20,540 nucleotides of DNA from a virus. The DNA is taken from positions 1-20,540 of the IMG/VR virus record IMGVR_UViG_3300023174_000751. One strand, written 5' to 3'. Below are positions 6,194-13,494 of the stretch, in pieces. A program made the translations under genes and the position numbers. The notes beneath the pieces were generated by a model. That model was not told the origin of the DNA. It did not search any database and was given only the letters and a program-made list of their open reading frames with translations. Numbering within the stretch: the first letter of the stretch is position 1; each line of letters starts with the position of its first letter.

Positions 6194-7584
6194 TGAGTCT
6201 ATCGAAGCGAATCAAAGCAGCAGAGCAGAAGCGCCAAAACAATAGTCAATGGGTCGAACCACTTATCCCAGGACGCCCTGCTTATATGGCCCCATCTGGA
6301 ATCGATGTGAATGCAGATTCTGCAATCCGCATGTCGACAGTTTATGCCTGCGTAAGATTGCTCGGCGATACGATTTCCTCATTGCCACTTGCAGCATACG
6401 TGCGACGCGGCAGAAACAGAATCTCATACGCCAGCGTTTATGGATCGCAACCAGCCTGGATCAACAAACCAAATCCAGAAGCATCGCGCCTAGAGTTTTA
6501 CGAGCAGATAATCGCTTCACTTAATATTCATGGCAACGCATTCATCCTCACCGTTCGCGACGACATGGACGAAGTACAAGAAGTCTATTGCGTACATCCA
6601 GACGACGTTCGCATTGAACGCCCACGTCCAGGAGAGCCAATCATCTACAAGATGAGAGATGAAGAAGGAACATACTCGCGCATTTTGACCTCACGCGAAA
6701 TGAAACACATTCCACTCTTCAGACTTCCCGGTTCGCTTTACGGCCTCGGCCCAATCGCAGCAGCTCGACTCACGATCGGCGCAGCGATGGCAGCAGACAC
6801 ATACGCAGCCGCATACTTCGGCAACGCAGCAAACCCAGGCGGCGTCATTGAAGTACCGGGCGAATTAACAGAAGAGCAGGCAAGCGACATCGGCCGCGAT
6901 TGGAACGTAACCCACACAGGGCCGTACCGCGCAGGCAAGATTGGAATCCTTTCAGGCGGCGCACAATTTAGACCACTCACACTCAATGCAGCAGACGCGC
7001 AGCTGCTAGAAGCCAGAAGATTCAACGTTGAAGATATCGCAAGATTATTCCGAGTACCGATCAGCCTTCTAGGACACCCAGTAGCAGGAGCGATGTCATT
7101 CGCCAGCGTTGAAGCGCAGAACCTTTCATTCGTGCAGCATTCACTTCGCCCATTATTGGAACGAATCGAACAATCAATGTCCGAATTACTTCCAGAACCG
7201 GATGGCTTCATCAAATTTAATCTTGACGCATTGCTTCGAGGAACCACACTCGAGCGCTTTGACGCATACACGAAGGGCCTCCGCGAAGGTTTCCTATCAT
7301 TAAACGACGTCCGCGCCGTTGAAGATTTATCCCCACTGGGAATACCAGGCGATCAATTCAGAGTGCCATTGCAGAATATTGACGCGGCAGATGCACCAGA
7401 TGTAGGACTCAAACTTCGAGCAGAGATCGCAGCTAGCCTGATCCAGGTCGGCTTTGATCCAAAGGCCGTAACAGAAGCCGTTGGATTACCACCGATGAAA
7501 CACACAGGAGTACCGAGCACGCAACTCCAGCAAGTCGGCACAATTGACCCAGCGGATCCGGCTTCGGTTTATGAGGTGGAATAA
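6193..7584 (+). CDS. Portal protein, HK97 family
   Basis: This 463-residue protein matches HK97-type portals. Residues about 41-70 hold the hallmark ADSAIRMSTVYACVRLLGDTISSLPL. Next come the wing region with GNAFILTVRDD and LYGLGPIAAA, then the crown/stem part VEDIARLFRVPISLLGHP followed by a helix containing SFVQHSLRPLLERIEQSMSELL. The C-terminus (about 390-463) is variable, as in the family. The dodecameric portal forms the DNA channel at one capsid vertex, nucleates prohead assembly and docks the terminase. Its stop at 7582-7584 directly abuts the next ATG (7585), giving tight coupling with the protease gene. Confidence 0.93.
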   Translation: MSLSKRIKAAEQKRQNNSQWVEPLIPGRPAYMAPSGIDVNADSAIRMSTVYACVRLLGDTISSLPLAAYVRRGRNRISYASVYGSQPAWINKPNPEASRLEFYEQIIASLNIHGNAFILTVRDDMDEVQEVYCVHPDDVRIERPRPGEPIIYKMRDEEGTYSRILTSREMKHIPLFRLPGSLYGLGPIAAARLTIGAAMAADTYAAAYFGNAANPGGVIEVPGELTEEQASDIGRDWNVTHTGPYRAGKIGILSGGAQFRPLTLNAADAQLLEARRFNVEDIARLFRVPISLLGHPVAGAMSFASVEAQNLSFVQHSLRPLLERIEQSMSELLPEPDGFIKFNLDALLRGTTLERFDAYTKGLREGFLSLNDVRAVEDLSPLGIPGDQFRVPLQNIDAADAPDVGLKLRAEIAASLIQVGFDPKAVTEAVGLPPMKHTGVPSTQLQQVGTIDPADPASVYEVE

Positions 7585-9117
7585 ATGCCATATTTCATAA
7601 GCGAGAGCCAGAGCGACTGCGCAGGATGGGCAACCGTTAAAGAAGAAGCAGACGGCGCATACACCACAATCGGATGCCACGAAAATAAGCAAGACGCCAT
7701 CGACCAGATGGTGGCCGTTTCAATCGCAGAAGACATGGAACCAGGCGGCGAAGTCAGCAAGCGAGCCATTGATTTATCAGTCCCGGCATTTATTCAGGCA
7801 AACGCAGAACGCGGCCTGAAATATTTAGCAGAGGGATATGGCGGCGACGGTCTCACAGAAGGAACCAAACGAGCAGCTCGCGAGATGGCAGCAGGCAACA
7901 TAACCGAAAACAAGATCAGGAAAATGGCCCCCTGGTTCGCAAGGCACAAAGTAGACGGCCAGGCCCCAAAGAACAGCAACCAGTCCGATCCAGGATACCC
8001 AGGCGCAGGATTAGTGGCCTGGCTTTTATGGGGCGGAGATTCAGACTTCAGCGACCGAGCACAAAACTGGGCGCAGAGAAAAATAGACGCACTCGACGCA
8101 GAAGCAGACTCAAGGAGAAAAATGAAAAAAATCGAACGCCGCACCTTCACGATCAAGAACGTAGAAGCACGCCAGGCAGAAGACGGAACCATGCGCCTCT
8201 CCGGATACGCAGCAGTATTCAATAACGACAGCGTGCCGCTTCCATTTATCGAAAGAATCGCACCCGGCGCATTCCGCAAGACGCTGACAGAAACACCAGA
8301 TGTGCGCCTTTTAATAAATCACGAAGGCCTACCTTTGGCACGCACGAAGAACGGAACCCTTCGCCTTACAGAAGATCAAACCGGCCTCTACATGGACGCA
8401 GATCTTCCGGACACGCAGGCAGCTCGTGACCTTTACACCCTGGTCGAGCGCGGCGACGTTGATCAAATGAGCTTTGCATTTCGAGTCATCCGCCAGAAAT
8501 GGAACGAAGGAAGAACAGAACGCACGCTTACAGAATTATCGCTGGCAGATGGCGACGTTTCAGTCGTTACTTATCCAGCCTATCCAACCACCACAGTAGA
8601 AGCCAGAGAACAGATCGCAGCAGCTCGACAAGCAATCAAGGAAGGCCGCGAGATCACAGGCGAAAGCCTGATCGTAATCCAGGCAATTCTCGACAAGATT
8701 GACGAATCATACGAATATCTTGGCGAAGGAAAATCGATGCTGGAAACAGTTCTCGGAATTTCAGAAGACCCAATGATGGAACAAGACGCAATTCGCGCAG
8801 TTGATACAGTCGGCAGCTTCGTATCATGGGATTCTTCAGGTGGAACAGCACGTGGAAGAATTGAACATGTTATGCGAGAAGGCGTTCTAGGAATACCAGG
8901 AACAGATTTCTCAATAACAGCTGAAGATGGTGATCCTGCTGTTTTGATTAGAATCTATGAAGAATTTCGAGATGGATGGCGTGCAACAGAAACTCTCGTA
9001 GGACACAAAGCCTCCACACTTACAGCAATCGATCCATTACCAGAAGCAAGTCCAGAAGATGCAAGTCGTAAGATTTCTCTACGCCTTGCGCAAGCAATCG
9101 TAAACAATACAAACTAG
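7585..9117 (+). CDS. Multidomain prohead protease (HK97/S78 type) with N-terminal and C-terminal accessory domains
   Basis: This 510-residue protein has four parts. Residues 1-55 are a small domain (ISESQSDCAGWATVKE, ending in DAIDQMVAVSIAED). Residues 65-150 form a helical domain (RGLKYLAEGYGGDGLTEGT, then KMAPWFARHKVD, then GYPGAGLVAWLLWG) that I recall fused to phage maturation proteases. Residues 180-340 are the HK97-type serine protease, with GYAAVFN, FIERIAPGAF, likely catalytic H246 in LLINHEG and S296 in MSFAFRV. Residues 408-482 form a compact beta domain (GSFVSWDSSGGTARGRIEHV, ending in VGHKASTLTAI) resembling domains in XkdF-like proteins. It should cut the capsid delta domain and itself during maturation. 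A ribosome binding site and ATG at 8122 could produce the protease alone. The C-terminal 130 codons use more T-ending codons than the rest. Confidence 0.9.
   Translation: MPYFISESQSDCAGWATVKEEADGAYTTIGCHENKQDAIDQMVAVSIAEDMEPGGEVSKRAIDLSVPAFIQANAERGLKYLAEGYGGDGLTEGTKRAAREMAAGNITENKIRKMAPWFARHKVDGQAPKNSNQSDPGYPGAGLVAWLLWGGDSDFSDRAQNWAQRKIDALDAEADSRRKMKKIERRTFTIKNVEARQAEDGTMRLSGYAAVFNNDSVPLPFIERIAPGAFRKTLTETPDVRLLINHEGLPLARTKNGTLRLTEDQTGLYMDADLPDTQAARDLYTLVERGDVDQMSFAFRVIRQKWNEGRTERTLTELSLADGDVSVVTYPAYPTTTVEAREQIAAARQAIKEGREITGESLIVIQAILDKIDESYEYLGEGKSMLETVLGISEDPMMEQDAIRAVDTVGSFVSWDSSGGTARGRIEHVMREGVLGIPGTDFSITAEDGDPAVLIRIYEEFRDGWRATETLVGHKASTLTAIDPLPEASPEDASRKISLRLAQAIVNNTN
8112..9117 (+). CDS. 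Internal in-frame start giving a shorter protease product (alternative start ATG 8122)
   Basis: AAGGAG at 8112-8117 lies four bases before ATG 8122, in the same frame as the 510-residue protein. It would give a 331-residue protein starting MKKIERRTFTIKNVEARQ. That is exactly the N-terminus expected of a stand-alone HK97 prohead protease. The adenine-rich context (aaaaATGaaaaaa) is also typical of a true start. The entry begins at the ribosome binding site. Either both forms are made, or this is a relic from a time when the upstream domain was a separate gene. Confidence 0.5.
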
Positions 9118-9230
9118 AATTCTGCTGCAATCAGCAGATACAAAGCCGGAGCGCCTCTCGCACCCAATATGCGCCGCGAGAAAAAGTGACACCACTTTGA
9201 TCCAAACCCTAATCAGAAGGAGATCAACAC
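9118..9230 (+). promoter_or_regulatory. Leader of the capsid gene with two small hairpins and a strong ribosome binding site
   Basis: The gap starts with a 7-bp hairpin, TCTGCTG-caat-CAGCAGA (9121-9138). A weaker one, TCTCGC/GCGAGA (9156-9161 and 9176-9181), follows and runs into AAAAA. The leader ends in AAGGAG (9217-9222), eight bases before the capsid ATG. No convincing -35/-10 pair is visible. The region may carry a capsid promoter of unknown type, an mRNA processing site or a partial terminator for the upstream operon. Confidence 0.35.
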
Positions 9231-10583
9231 ATGTCAAAGTCTTTCCTTGATAAGTTGATCGAGCGTCGTGATGCAGTTAAGTCAGAGATGGACGCAGTTC
9301 TCGAAGCAGTAGCAGAAGAGAACCGCACTGACCTAACAGAAGAGGAAACCACAAAGGTGGATACACTCGTAGAAGAATCACGCTCACTCGATTCAAAGAT
9401 TGAAAAGATGAAAGCACAGGCAGATGCAGATGCAAAGGCATCTGAAATCCGCTCAGCAGTTTCAGATGTTGTAATGCCACGCACTACAGGCAGCGCAACA
9501 GTCACACGCGAAGAGCGCACATACTCAGCGCATTCAGATGCATCATTCGTGAAGGACGCATTCAATGCGCAATTCTCAAATGACTACGCAGCAAACGAGC
9601 GCCTCGCACGCCACATGCGTGAAGAATCAATCGAGCGCCGCGATGTTGGAACAGCACAGTTCGAAGGTCTTGTAATTCCACAATACCTCGTCGACCTTGC
9701 AGCTCCACTAGCACGCGCAGGACGCCCATTCGCAGATGCAGCTACAAACAAGATGACACTTCCACCAAGTGGAATGACTCTGAATATTTCTCGCATGACC
9801 ACAGGTTCATCAACAGCCGTTCAAGTTACACAGAACGATGCAGTATCAGAAACAGATGTGGATGACACACTGCTCACGATCAATGTTCGTACAATCGCAG
9901 GCCAGCAAGATATTTCTCGCCAGGCACTAGAGCGCGGAACAGGTATCGATTCATTCGTAATCGCTGACTTGATCAAGTCATGGCACACCACACTCGATGC
10001 ACAGATCCTCAATGGCGCAGGAACAGCCGGCACAATCAAAGGCCTTCGTGCTTCAGGTGGAAACGCCGTAACATTCACATCAACAGCACCAACAGTCGGA
10101 TTGCTTTATCCAAAGCTCGCTGACGCAATTCAGCAGATCCAGACAAACGCATTCGTCTCACCTTCACACTGGGTAGTTCACCCACGTCGTCTCGCATTCT
10201 TGCTCGCAGCAGTGGACAGCACAAACCGTCCGCTTGTTGTTCCAGCAGCAAACAACGCGATGAACGCAGTAGGAGTCGGCGGAGCACCAACATACGGAAA
10301 CTCCGGATACCAGATGCTCGGACTTCCAATCATCACCGATGCAAACATCGGAACAACATACGGAACAACAACAAACCAGGATGAAATCTATTGCGTAACA
10401 GCAAGCGAAGCTCATCTCTGGGAGCAACCAGGATCACCATTCGCACTTCGCTTCGATGCGACAGGCGCTGGAAATCTTCAGATCAAGTCTGTCGTTTACG
10501 GTTATGCCGCATTCACAGCAGAGCGCTACCCACTTGCAGCCTCGATCATTTCAGGCACAGGTCTAAGCGCACCAACCTTCTAA
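9231..10583 (+). CDS. Major capsid protein, HK97 fold, with delta-domain scaffold
   Basis: This 450-residue protein has a charged coiled-coil N-terminus (about 1-75, LDKLIERRDAVKSEMDAVLEAV onward). It is the delta domain that replaces a scaffold protein and is removed by the protease. The mature part begins after a linker (about 80-110). It carries HK97-fold features: FEGLVIPQYLVDLAAPLARAGRPF, the P-domain stretch TAGQQDISRQALERG after NVR, LADAIQQIQTNAFVSPSHWVVHPRR and the C-terminal AFTAERYPLAASIISG. No other scaffold gene is visible, in keeping with a self-scaffolding capsid. All 25 arginine codons are CGC or CGT (17 and 8) with no AGA, AGG, CGA or CGG, unlike neighbouring genes. This suggests selection for high expression. 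Confidence 0.95.
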   Translation: MSKSFLDKLIERRDAVKSEMDAVLEAVAEENRTDLTEEETTKVDTLVEESRSLDSKIEKMKAQADADAKASEIRSAVSDVVMPRTTGSATVTREERTYSAHSDASFVKDAFNAQFSNDYAANERLARHMREESIERRDVGTAQFEGLVIPQYLVDLAAPLARAGRPFADAATNKMTLPPSGMTLNISRMTTGSSTAVQVTQNDAVSETDVDDTLLTINVRTIAGQQDISRQALERGTGIDSFVIADLIKSWHTTLDAQILNGAGTAGTIKGLRASGGNAVTFTSTAPTVGLLYPKLADAIQQIQTNAFVSPSHWVVHPRRLAFLLAAVDSTNRPLVVPAANNAMNAVGVGGAPTYGNSGYQMLGLPIITDANIGTTYGTTTNQDEIYCVTASEAHLWEQPGSPFALRFDATGAGNLQIKSVVYGYAAFTAERYPLAASIISGTGLSAPTF

Positions 10584-10603
10584 TCAAAGGACAGCACTAA
10601 ATT

Positions 10604-10646
10604 GTGCAGGGCGAGTGGCCCACCCCCCGAGTCACTCGCCCTGCAC
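10604..10646 (+). terminator. Strong terminator-like palindrome after the capsid gene
   Basis: A perfect 14-bp stem, GTGCAGGGCGAGTG (10604-10617) and CACTCGCCCTGCAC (10633-10646), encloses a 15-base C-rich loop. Only TTCT follows, so the U-tract is poor. It may act as a partial terminator or as an mRNA 3'-end stabiliser. Either would let capsid mRNA be more abundant than downstream messages. Confidence 0.7.
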
Positions 10647-10666
10647 TTCTAAACAGGGGGAAACAA

Positions 10667-11350
10667 ATGAAGACAGGACACAAAGTAACAATCGGCTCAT
10701 GCGATCCAGGATCCGTAAACGGATCATTTGCATACACGCTGATCCAACTTGCGCAAGCAAGAAGCAGCAGACTCGGGCCATTTGTAAGAATTAAGGGTTC
10801 CGGGCTTTTATCAAAGCAACGCAACCGAGTGGTCAAACAATTTCTAGAGAAGACCGACAGCGACTGGCTTCTTATGTTGGACTCAGATGAACAGCTCGGC
10901 GTTGGAGCATTTGACGCCTTGATTGACACAGCCCATGACAAAGACCGCCCGATTGTCGCAGGCCTTGTCTTTGCAGGATTTGGAGTACCAGGCAAGCCTT
11001 ACCCAAAACCAGTCCCGGCAATATTTCAGGACTCAGATAAGGGCTTCCTTCCGCTTTACAAATACGACAAGAATGCAGTCTTTGAAATTGACGCAGCAGG
11101 AACAGGATGCTTGCTCGTTCACCGGAGCGTTCTGGAGAAGATGCGCGAAGTCGCAGATCCAAACCAGGGCAAAGACTGGTGCTGGTTCTGGGATGGGCCA
11201 GTAAACGGCGAATGGATTGGCGAAGATTTATTATTCTGCCGAAGGGCAAAGGCGCTCGGATTTACGATTCACGTAAACACAGCTGCAATCTTGCCGCACC
11301 AGAAGAGCTTCTGGATGGAAGAGATTCATCATGATATTTGGAAAGATTAA
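10667..11350 (+). CDS. Glycosyltransferase, family 2-like (GT-A fold)
   Basis: This 227-residue protein starts at ATG 10667 after AGGGGGAAAC. A GTG at 10604 in the same frame would put the start inside the terminator palindrome and was not chosen. A GT-A fold is suggested by residues 4-70 (VTIGSCDPG, then the strand DWLLMLDSDE), with the DxD-type metal/nucleotide-sugar motif DSD at 72-74. The acceptor side has GTGCLLVHRSVLEKM (145-159) and GEDLLFCRRAKALGF (185-199), where ED fits the catalytic acidic pair. H211 follows. No membrane segment is seen, so it acts in the cytoplasm. Its place right after the capsid gene makes capsid or tail glycosylation the leading idea. DNA-base or host-surface modification are alternatives. 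Confidence 0.8.
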   Translation: MKTGHKVTIGSCDPGSVNGSFAYTLIQLAQARSSRLGPFVRIKGSGLLSKQRNRVVKQFLEKTDSDWLLMLDSDEQLGVGAFDALIDTAHDKDRPIVAGLVFAGFGVPGKPYPKPVPAIFQDSDKGFLPLYKYDKNAVFEIDAAGTGCLLVHRSVLEKMREVADPNQGKDWCWFWDGPVNGEWIGEDLLFCRRAKALGFTIHVNTAAILPHQKSFWMEEIHHDIWKD

Positions 11351-11456
11351 GAAGACCCGGCGCAAGCCGGAAAAGGAAACAGCAACCGCCGATCCCAAAC
11401 TAGAACGAGCAATGCTGCCGAAACCGGAAAGAAGGACGAAGCGTGGCCCTAACTAA
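11331..11456 (+). CDS. Tiny basic ORF (41 residues), unknown
   Basis: The ORF starts with ATG inside the end of the glycosyltransferase gene (20-base overlap). It ends with TAA 14 bases inside the start of the connector gene. The product is very basic (MIFGKIKKTRRKPEKE at the start, PKPERRTKRGPN at the end) and probably disordered. Without it there would be a 92-base hole in an otherwise overlapping gene string, which supports coding. The upstream sequence GGAAGAG (about 11317-11323) could be a ribosome binding site. It could bind DNA or RNA, or contact the capsid interior. No homologue is recognised. Confidence 0.5.
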   Translation: MIFGKIKKTRRKPEKETATADPKLERAMLPKPERRTKRGPN

Positions 11457-12051
11457 TGCCTATTGCACCCTGGCCGAATTAAAGGCCTCACTTGCGATCA
11501 CAGACAGCGTGGACGACACCCCACTCGAAGCAGCAATCACAGCAACCAGCCGGATGATTGACGATTACACCGGGCGCTTCTTTTACCGCAATGGAACGAC
11601 AGGATCACCAGTAGTTCGTTATTACACCCCACTCGATCCCTGGACGATGAACATGGACGATAACGTTTCGATCACGCAATTGGCCACAGACGATAACTTC
11701 AACCAGACATGGGATACCGTCTGGTCTACCAGCGACTACATGCTCGAACCAGTAAATAACCCACAGCGCGGATGGCCAGTCAACCGCATCCTTGCGATTG
11801 GCCGATATGTTTGGCCTTATTATTTGCCCCAGGCTTGCAAGATCACCGGCGTCTGGGGATGGACAGCAACACCAGCTGAGATCAACATGGCAACCTTGAT
11901 CCAGGCAGCTCGATTATTCACACGCCGCCAGTCGCCATTCGGAATCGCAGGAAGCCCGGACTTAGGCACAGTGCGCCTCACAGCAAAACTAGACGCAGAC
12001 GTTGAAGCATTGCTTCGACCATTCCGCAAGAACAATGGGCTGGCTAAATAA
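11443..12051 (+). CDS. Head-tail connector (gp6-like adaptor)
   Basis: This 202-residue protein starts at GTG 11443, preceded by AGAAGGACGAA. It begins ALTNAYCTLAELKASLAI, followed by LEAAITATSRMIDDYTGRFF, the first helical pair typical of HK97 gp6-like connectors. A long insert with strands (about 50-120) follows. The C-terminal helix NMATLIQAARLFTRRQSPFG then leads to DADVEALLRPFRK, which matches the family end. These proteins form a ring under the portal and link head to tail. The stop shares a base with the next ATG (TAATG). Confidence 0.8.
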   Translation: MALTNAYCTLAELKASLAITDSVDDTPLEAAITATSRMIDDYTGRFFYRNGTTGSPVVRYYTPLDPWTMNMDDNVSITQLATDDNFNQTWDTVWSTSDYMLEPVNNPQRGWPVNRILAIGRYVWPYYLPQACKITGVWGWTATPAEINMATLIQAARLFTRRQSPFGIAGSPDLGTVRLTAKLDADVEALLRPFRKNNGLAK

Positions 12052-12455
12052 TGCCTATGCAACCAAGTCAAGTGCGCGACGGATTAAAGACAAGACTTCA
12101 AACAATTTCTGGGCTTCGCGCTTACGATGTGATTCCAGAACCAGTAACACCGCCATGCGCGATCGTGGGCCAGCTCGACTTCACATTCGATATCGATAAC
12201 GCTCGGGGATTAGATCAAGCAAACGTAGATATTTATGTGATTGTCCAGCGCTTCTCAGAGCGAGCAGGCCAGGACAAGCTCGACGGATACCTTGCAGGCA
12301 CAGGAGCAACATCCATCAAAGCAGCAATAGAAGGCGACAGAACGCTCGGCGGAACATGCCAGACATTGCGAGTCACCAGCGCAGAGTCCGGAACCTACGA
12401 CTCCCAATCGAATACATTTCTCTCGTACCGATACCGCCTAACAATCTACGGATAA
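12051..12455 (+). CDS. Probable tail terminator / head-tail closure protein
   Basis: This 134-residue protein follows the connector with a one-base stop/start overlap. It starts with a helix (SQVRDGLKTRLQTI), then beta strands with PPCAIVGQLDFTFDI and VDIYVIVQRFSERAGQDKLDGYL, and ends in LSYRYRLTIYG. This helix-strand plan, with a central VxVxV strand followed by a helix and a paired end strand, is that of minor tail protein U/gp11-like tail terminators. These cap the tail tube and join it to the head. Identity is inferred from pattern and gene order rather than any unique motif. Confidence 0.65.
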   Translation: MPMQPSQVRDGLKTRLQTISGLRAYDVIPEPVTPPCAIVGQLDFTFDIDNARGLDQANVDIYVIVQRFSERAGQDKLDGYLAGTGATSIKAAIEGDRTLGGTCQTLRVTSAESGTYDSQSNTFLSYRYRLTIYG

Positions 12456-12464
12456 GGAACCGAT

Positions 12465-12656
12465 ATGACATATACAATAATCTCAAACCGGGAAGTCTGC
12501 GGAAAGACCACAGGCGACACGCTCACAGCCGAAGAATTGCAAGATGCAGGAGTCAGCGCAGAAACTCTGATCGCCGGCAACCACATCAAAGCAAGTAACA
12601 CAGCACCACAAATCCCATCCATCACAATCAAAATAGAAGAAGGAGCGACTAAATAA
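12465..12656 (+). CDS. Small unknown protein before the tail-tube genes
   Basis: This 63-residue ORF starts nine bases after the previous stop, with AAGGAA nearby. It ends in TAATG with the next gene. The central part, TGDTLTAEELQDAGVSAETLIAGNHIKA, looks like a short helix-turn pattern. The C-terminus IPSITIKIEEGATK is strand-like. I do not recognise the family. Tight coupling to the tail-tube gene suggests an assembly or regulatory role in the tail. Confidence 0.65.
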   Translation: MTYTIISNREVCGKTTGDTLTAEELQDAGVSAETLIAGNHIKASNTAPQIPSITIKIEEGATK

Positions 12657-13066
12657 TGGCTCGCATAGTTCTAACAGACGCATTCGTCTCCGTTGGCGGA
12701 GTGGATCTGAGCGATAGAGTCGCTTCAGCAACACTAAACACCACACGCGACGTAGTCGAAACCACAGCATTCTCATCAACAACAGCAAAGACAAGAGTCA
12801 CTGGCCTTATAGATAACTCAGTAACCCTTGAATTCCATCAAGACTATGCAACAAGCGAAGTGGAACAGACAATCTATCCACTTCTAGGAACAGCATCAAC
12901 AGTAATCGTAAAGCCAAACGGCGCTTCTACCAGCGCGTTTAATCCCAGTTATACATTCTCCGCTATAATTTCAGAATGGACTCCGATAAACGGATCCGTC
13001 GGGGAATTGGCCACAGTTAGCGTGACCTGGCCGATCACAGGAGCAATCACTAAGGCGGTCGCATAA
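12656..13066 (+). CDS. Tail-tube-type protein, copy 1
   Basis: This 136-residue beta-rich protein begins MARIVLTDAFVSVGGVDLSDRVASA. The motif VVETTAF is followed by TGLIDNSVTLEFHQDYATSEVEQTIYPLLG and by EWTPINGSVGELATVSVTWPITG. These features fit siphovirus tail tube proteins, which polymerise as hexamer rings around the tape measure. It is about 70 percent identical by eye to the next gene, with one single-residue gap. The DNA copies differ mainly at third codon positions, so the duplication is old. It is coupled to both neighbours by TAATG overlaps. Which copy builds the bulk of the tube cannot be told. Confidence 0.75.
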   Translation: MARIVLTDAFVSVGGVDLSDRVASATLNTTRDVVETTAFSSTTAKTRVTGLIDNSVTLEFHQDYATSEVEQTIYPLLGTASTVIVKPNGASTSAFNPSYTFSAIISEWTPINGSVGELATVSVTWPITGAITKAVA

Positions 13067-13473
13067 TGGCAAGACTTGTACTAACAAACGCATCCGTTGT
13101 ATTCGGAAGCACAGACTTGAGTTCGTATATTTCGAGCATCACTCTAAATTCAACATTTGATATCGTGGAAACAACTGCATTCGGAAACACAGCGAAGACA
13201 CGTGTGGCTGGTCTTGCAGACAATTCTGTGACGTTTGAATTCCACCAGGACTACGCAACATCAGCAGTCGAGCAAACAATTTATCCATTGCTCGGAACAG
13301 CAGTCACAGTCGTTGCAAAGCCAGTAGCAGGAACAACAACAACAATCAATCCGCAATACACATTTTCTACGCTTGTCTCCGAATGGACTCCTCTAAATGG
13401 ATCCGTCGGTGAATTAGCAACTGCGAGTGTGACTTGGCCGATCTCCGGCGCAATTACCAAAGCAACATCCTAA
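13066..13473 (+). CDS. Tail-tube-type protein, copy 2
   Basis: This 135-residue paralogue of the preceding gene starts MARLVLTNASVVFGSTDLSSYISS. Conserved blocks are VETTAF, TAKTRV, DNSVT, EFHQDYATS, VEQTIYPLLGTA, NGSVGELAT and SVTWPI. Divergence concentrates at residues 10-33 and 80-95, probably surface loops. It starts inside the previous stop (TAATG) and is followed by a leader with AGGGGG for the chaperone gene. One copy may form the tube and the other a specialised ring, or both may alternate in a mixed tube. The codons are somewhat more T-rich than in copy 1. Confidence 0.75.
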   Translation: MARLVLTNASVVFGSTDLSSYISSITLNSTFDIVETTAFGNTAKTRVAGLADNSVTFEFHQDYATSAVEQTIYPLLGTAVTVVAKPVAGTTTTINPQYTFSTLVSEWTPLNGSVGELATASVTWPISGAITKATS

Positions 13474-13494
13474 AGAAAATAGGGGGAAACAAAG

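Noticed and set aside
6738-7271. 177-codon minus-strand ORF inside the portal gene
   Set aside because: The portal frame has clear family motifs. The antisense frame has no ribosome binding site or domain, and all other genes run on the + strand.
7794-8279. 161-codon minus-strand ORF inside the protease gene
   Set aside because: It is antisense to recognised domains and has no own signals, so it is taken as a by-product of codon bias.
10604-10666. GTG start extending the glycosyltransferase by 21 residues
   Set aside because: The extension lies within a perfect palindrome and has no ribosome binding site, while ATG 10667 has AGGGGG in front.
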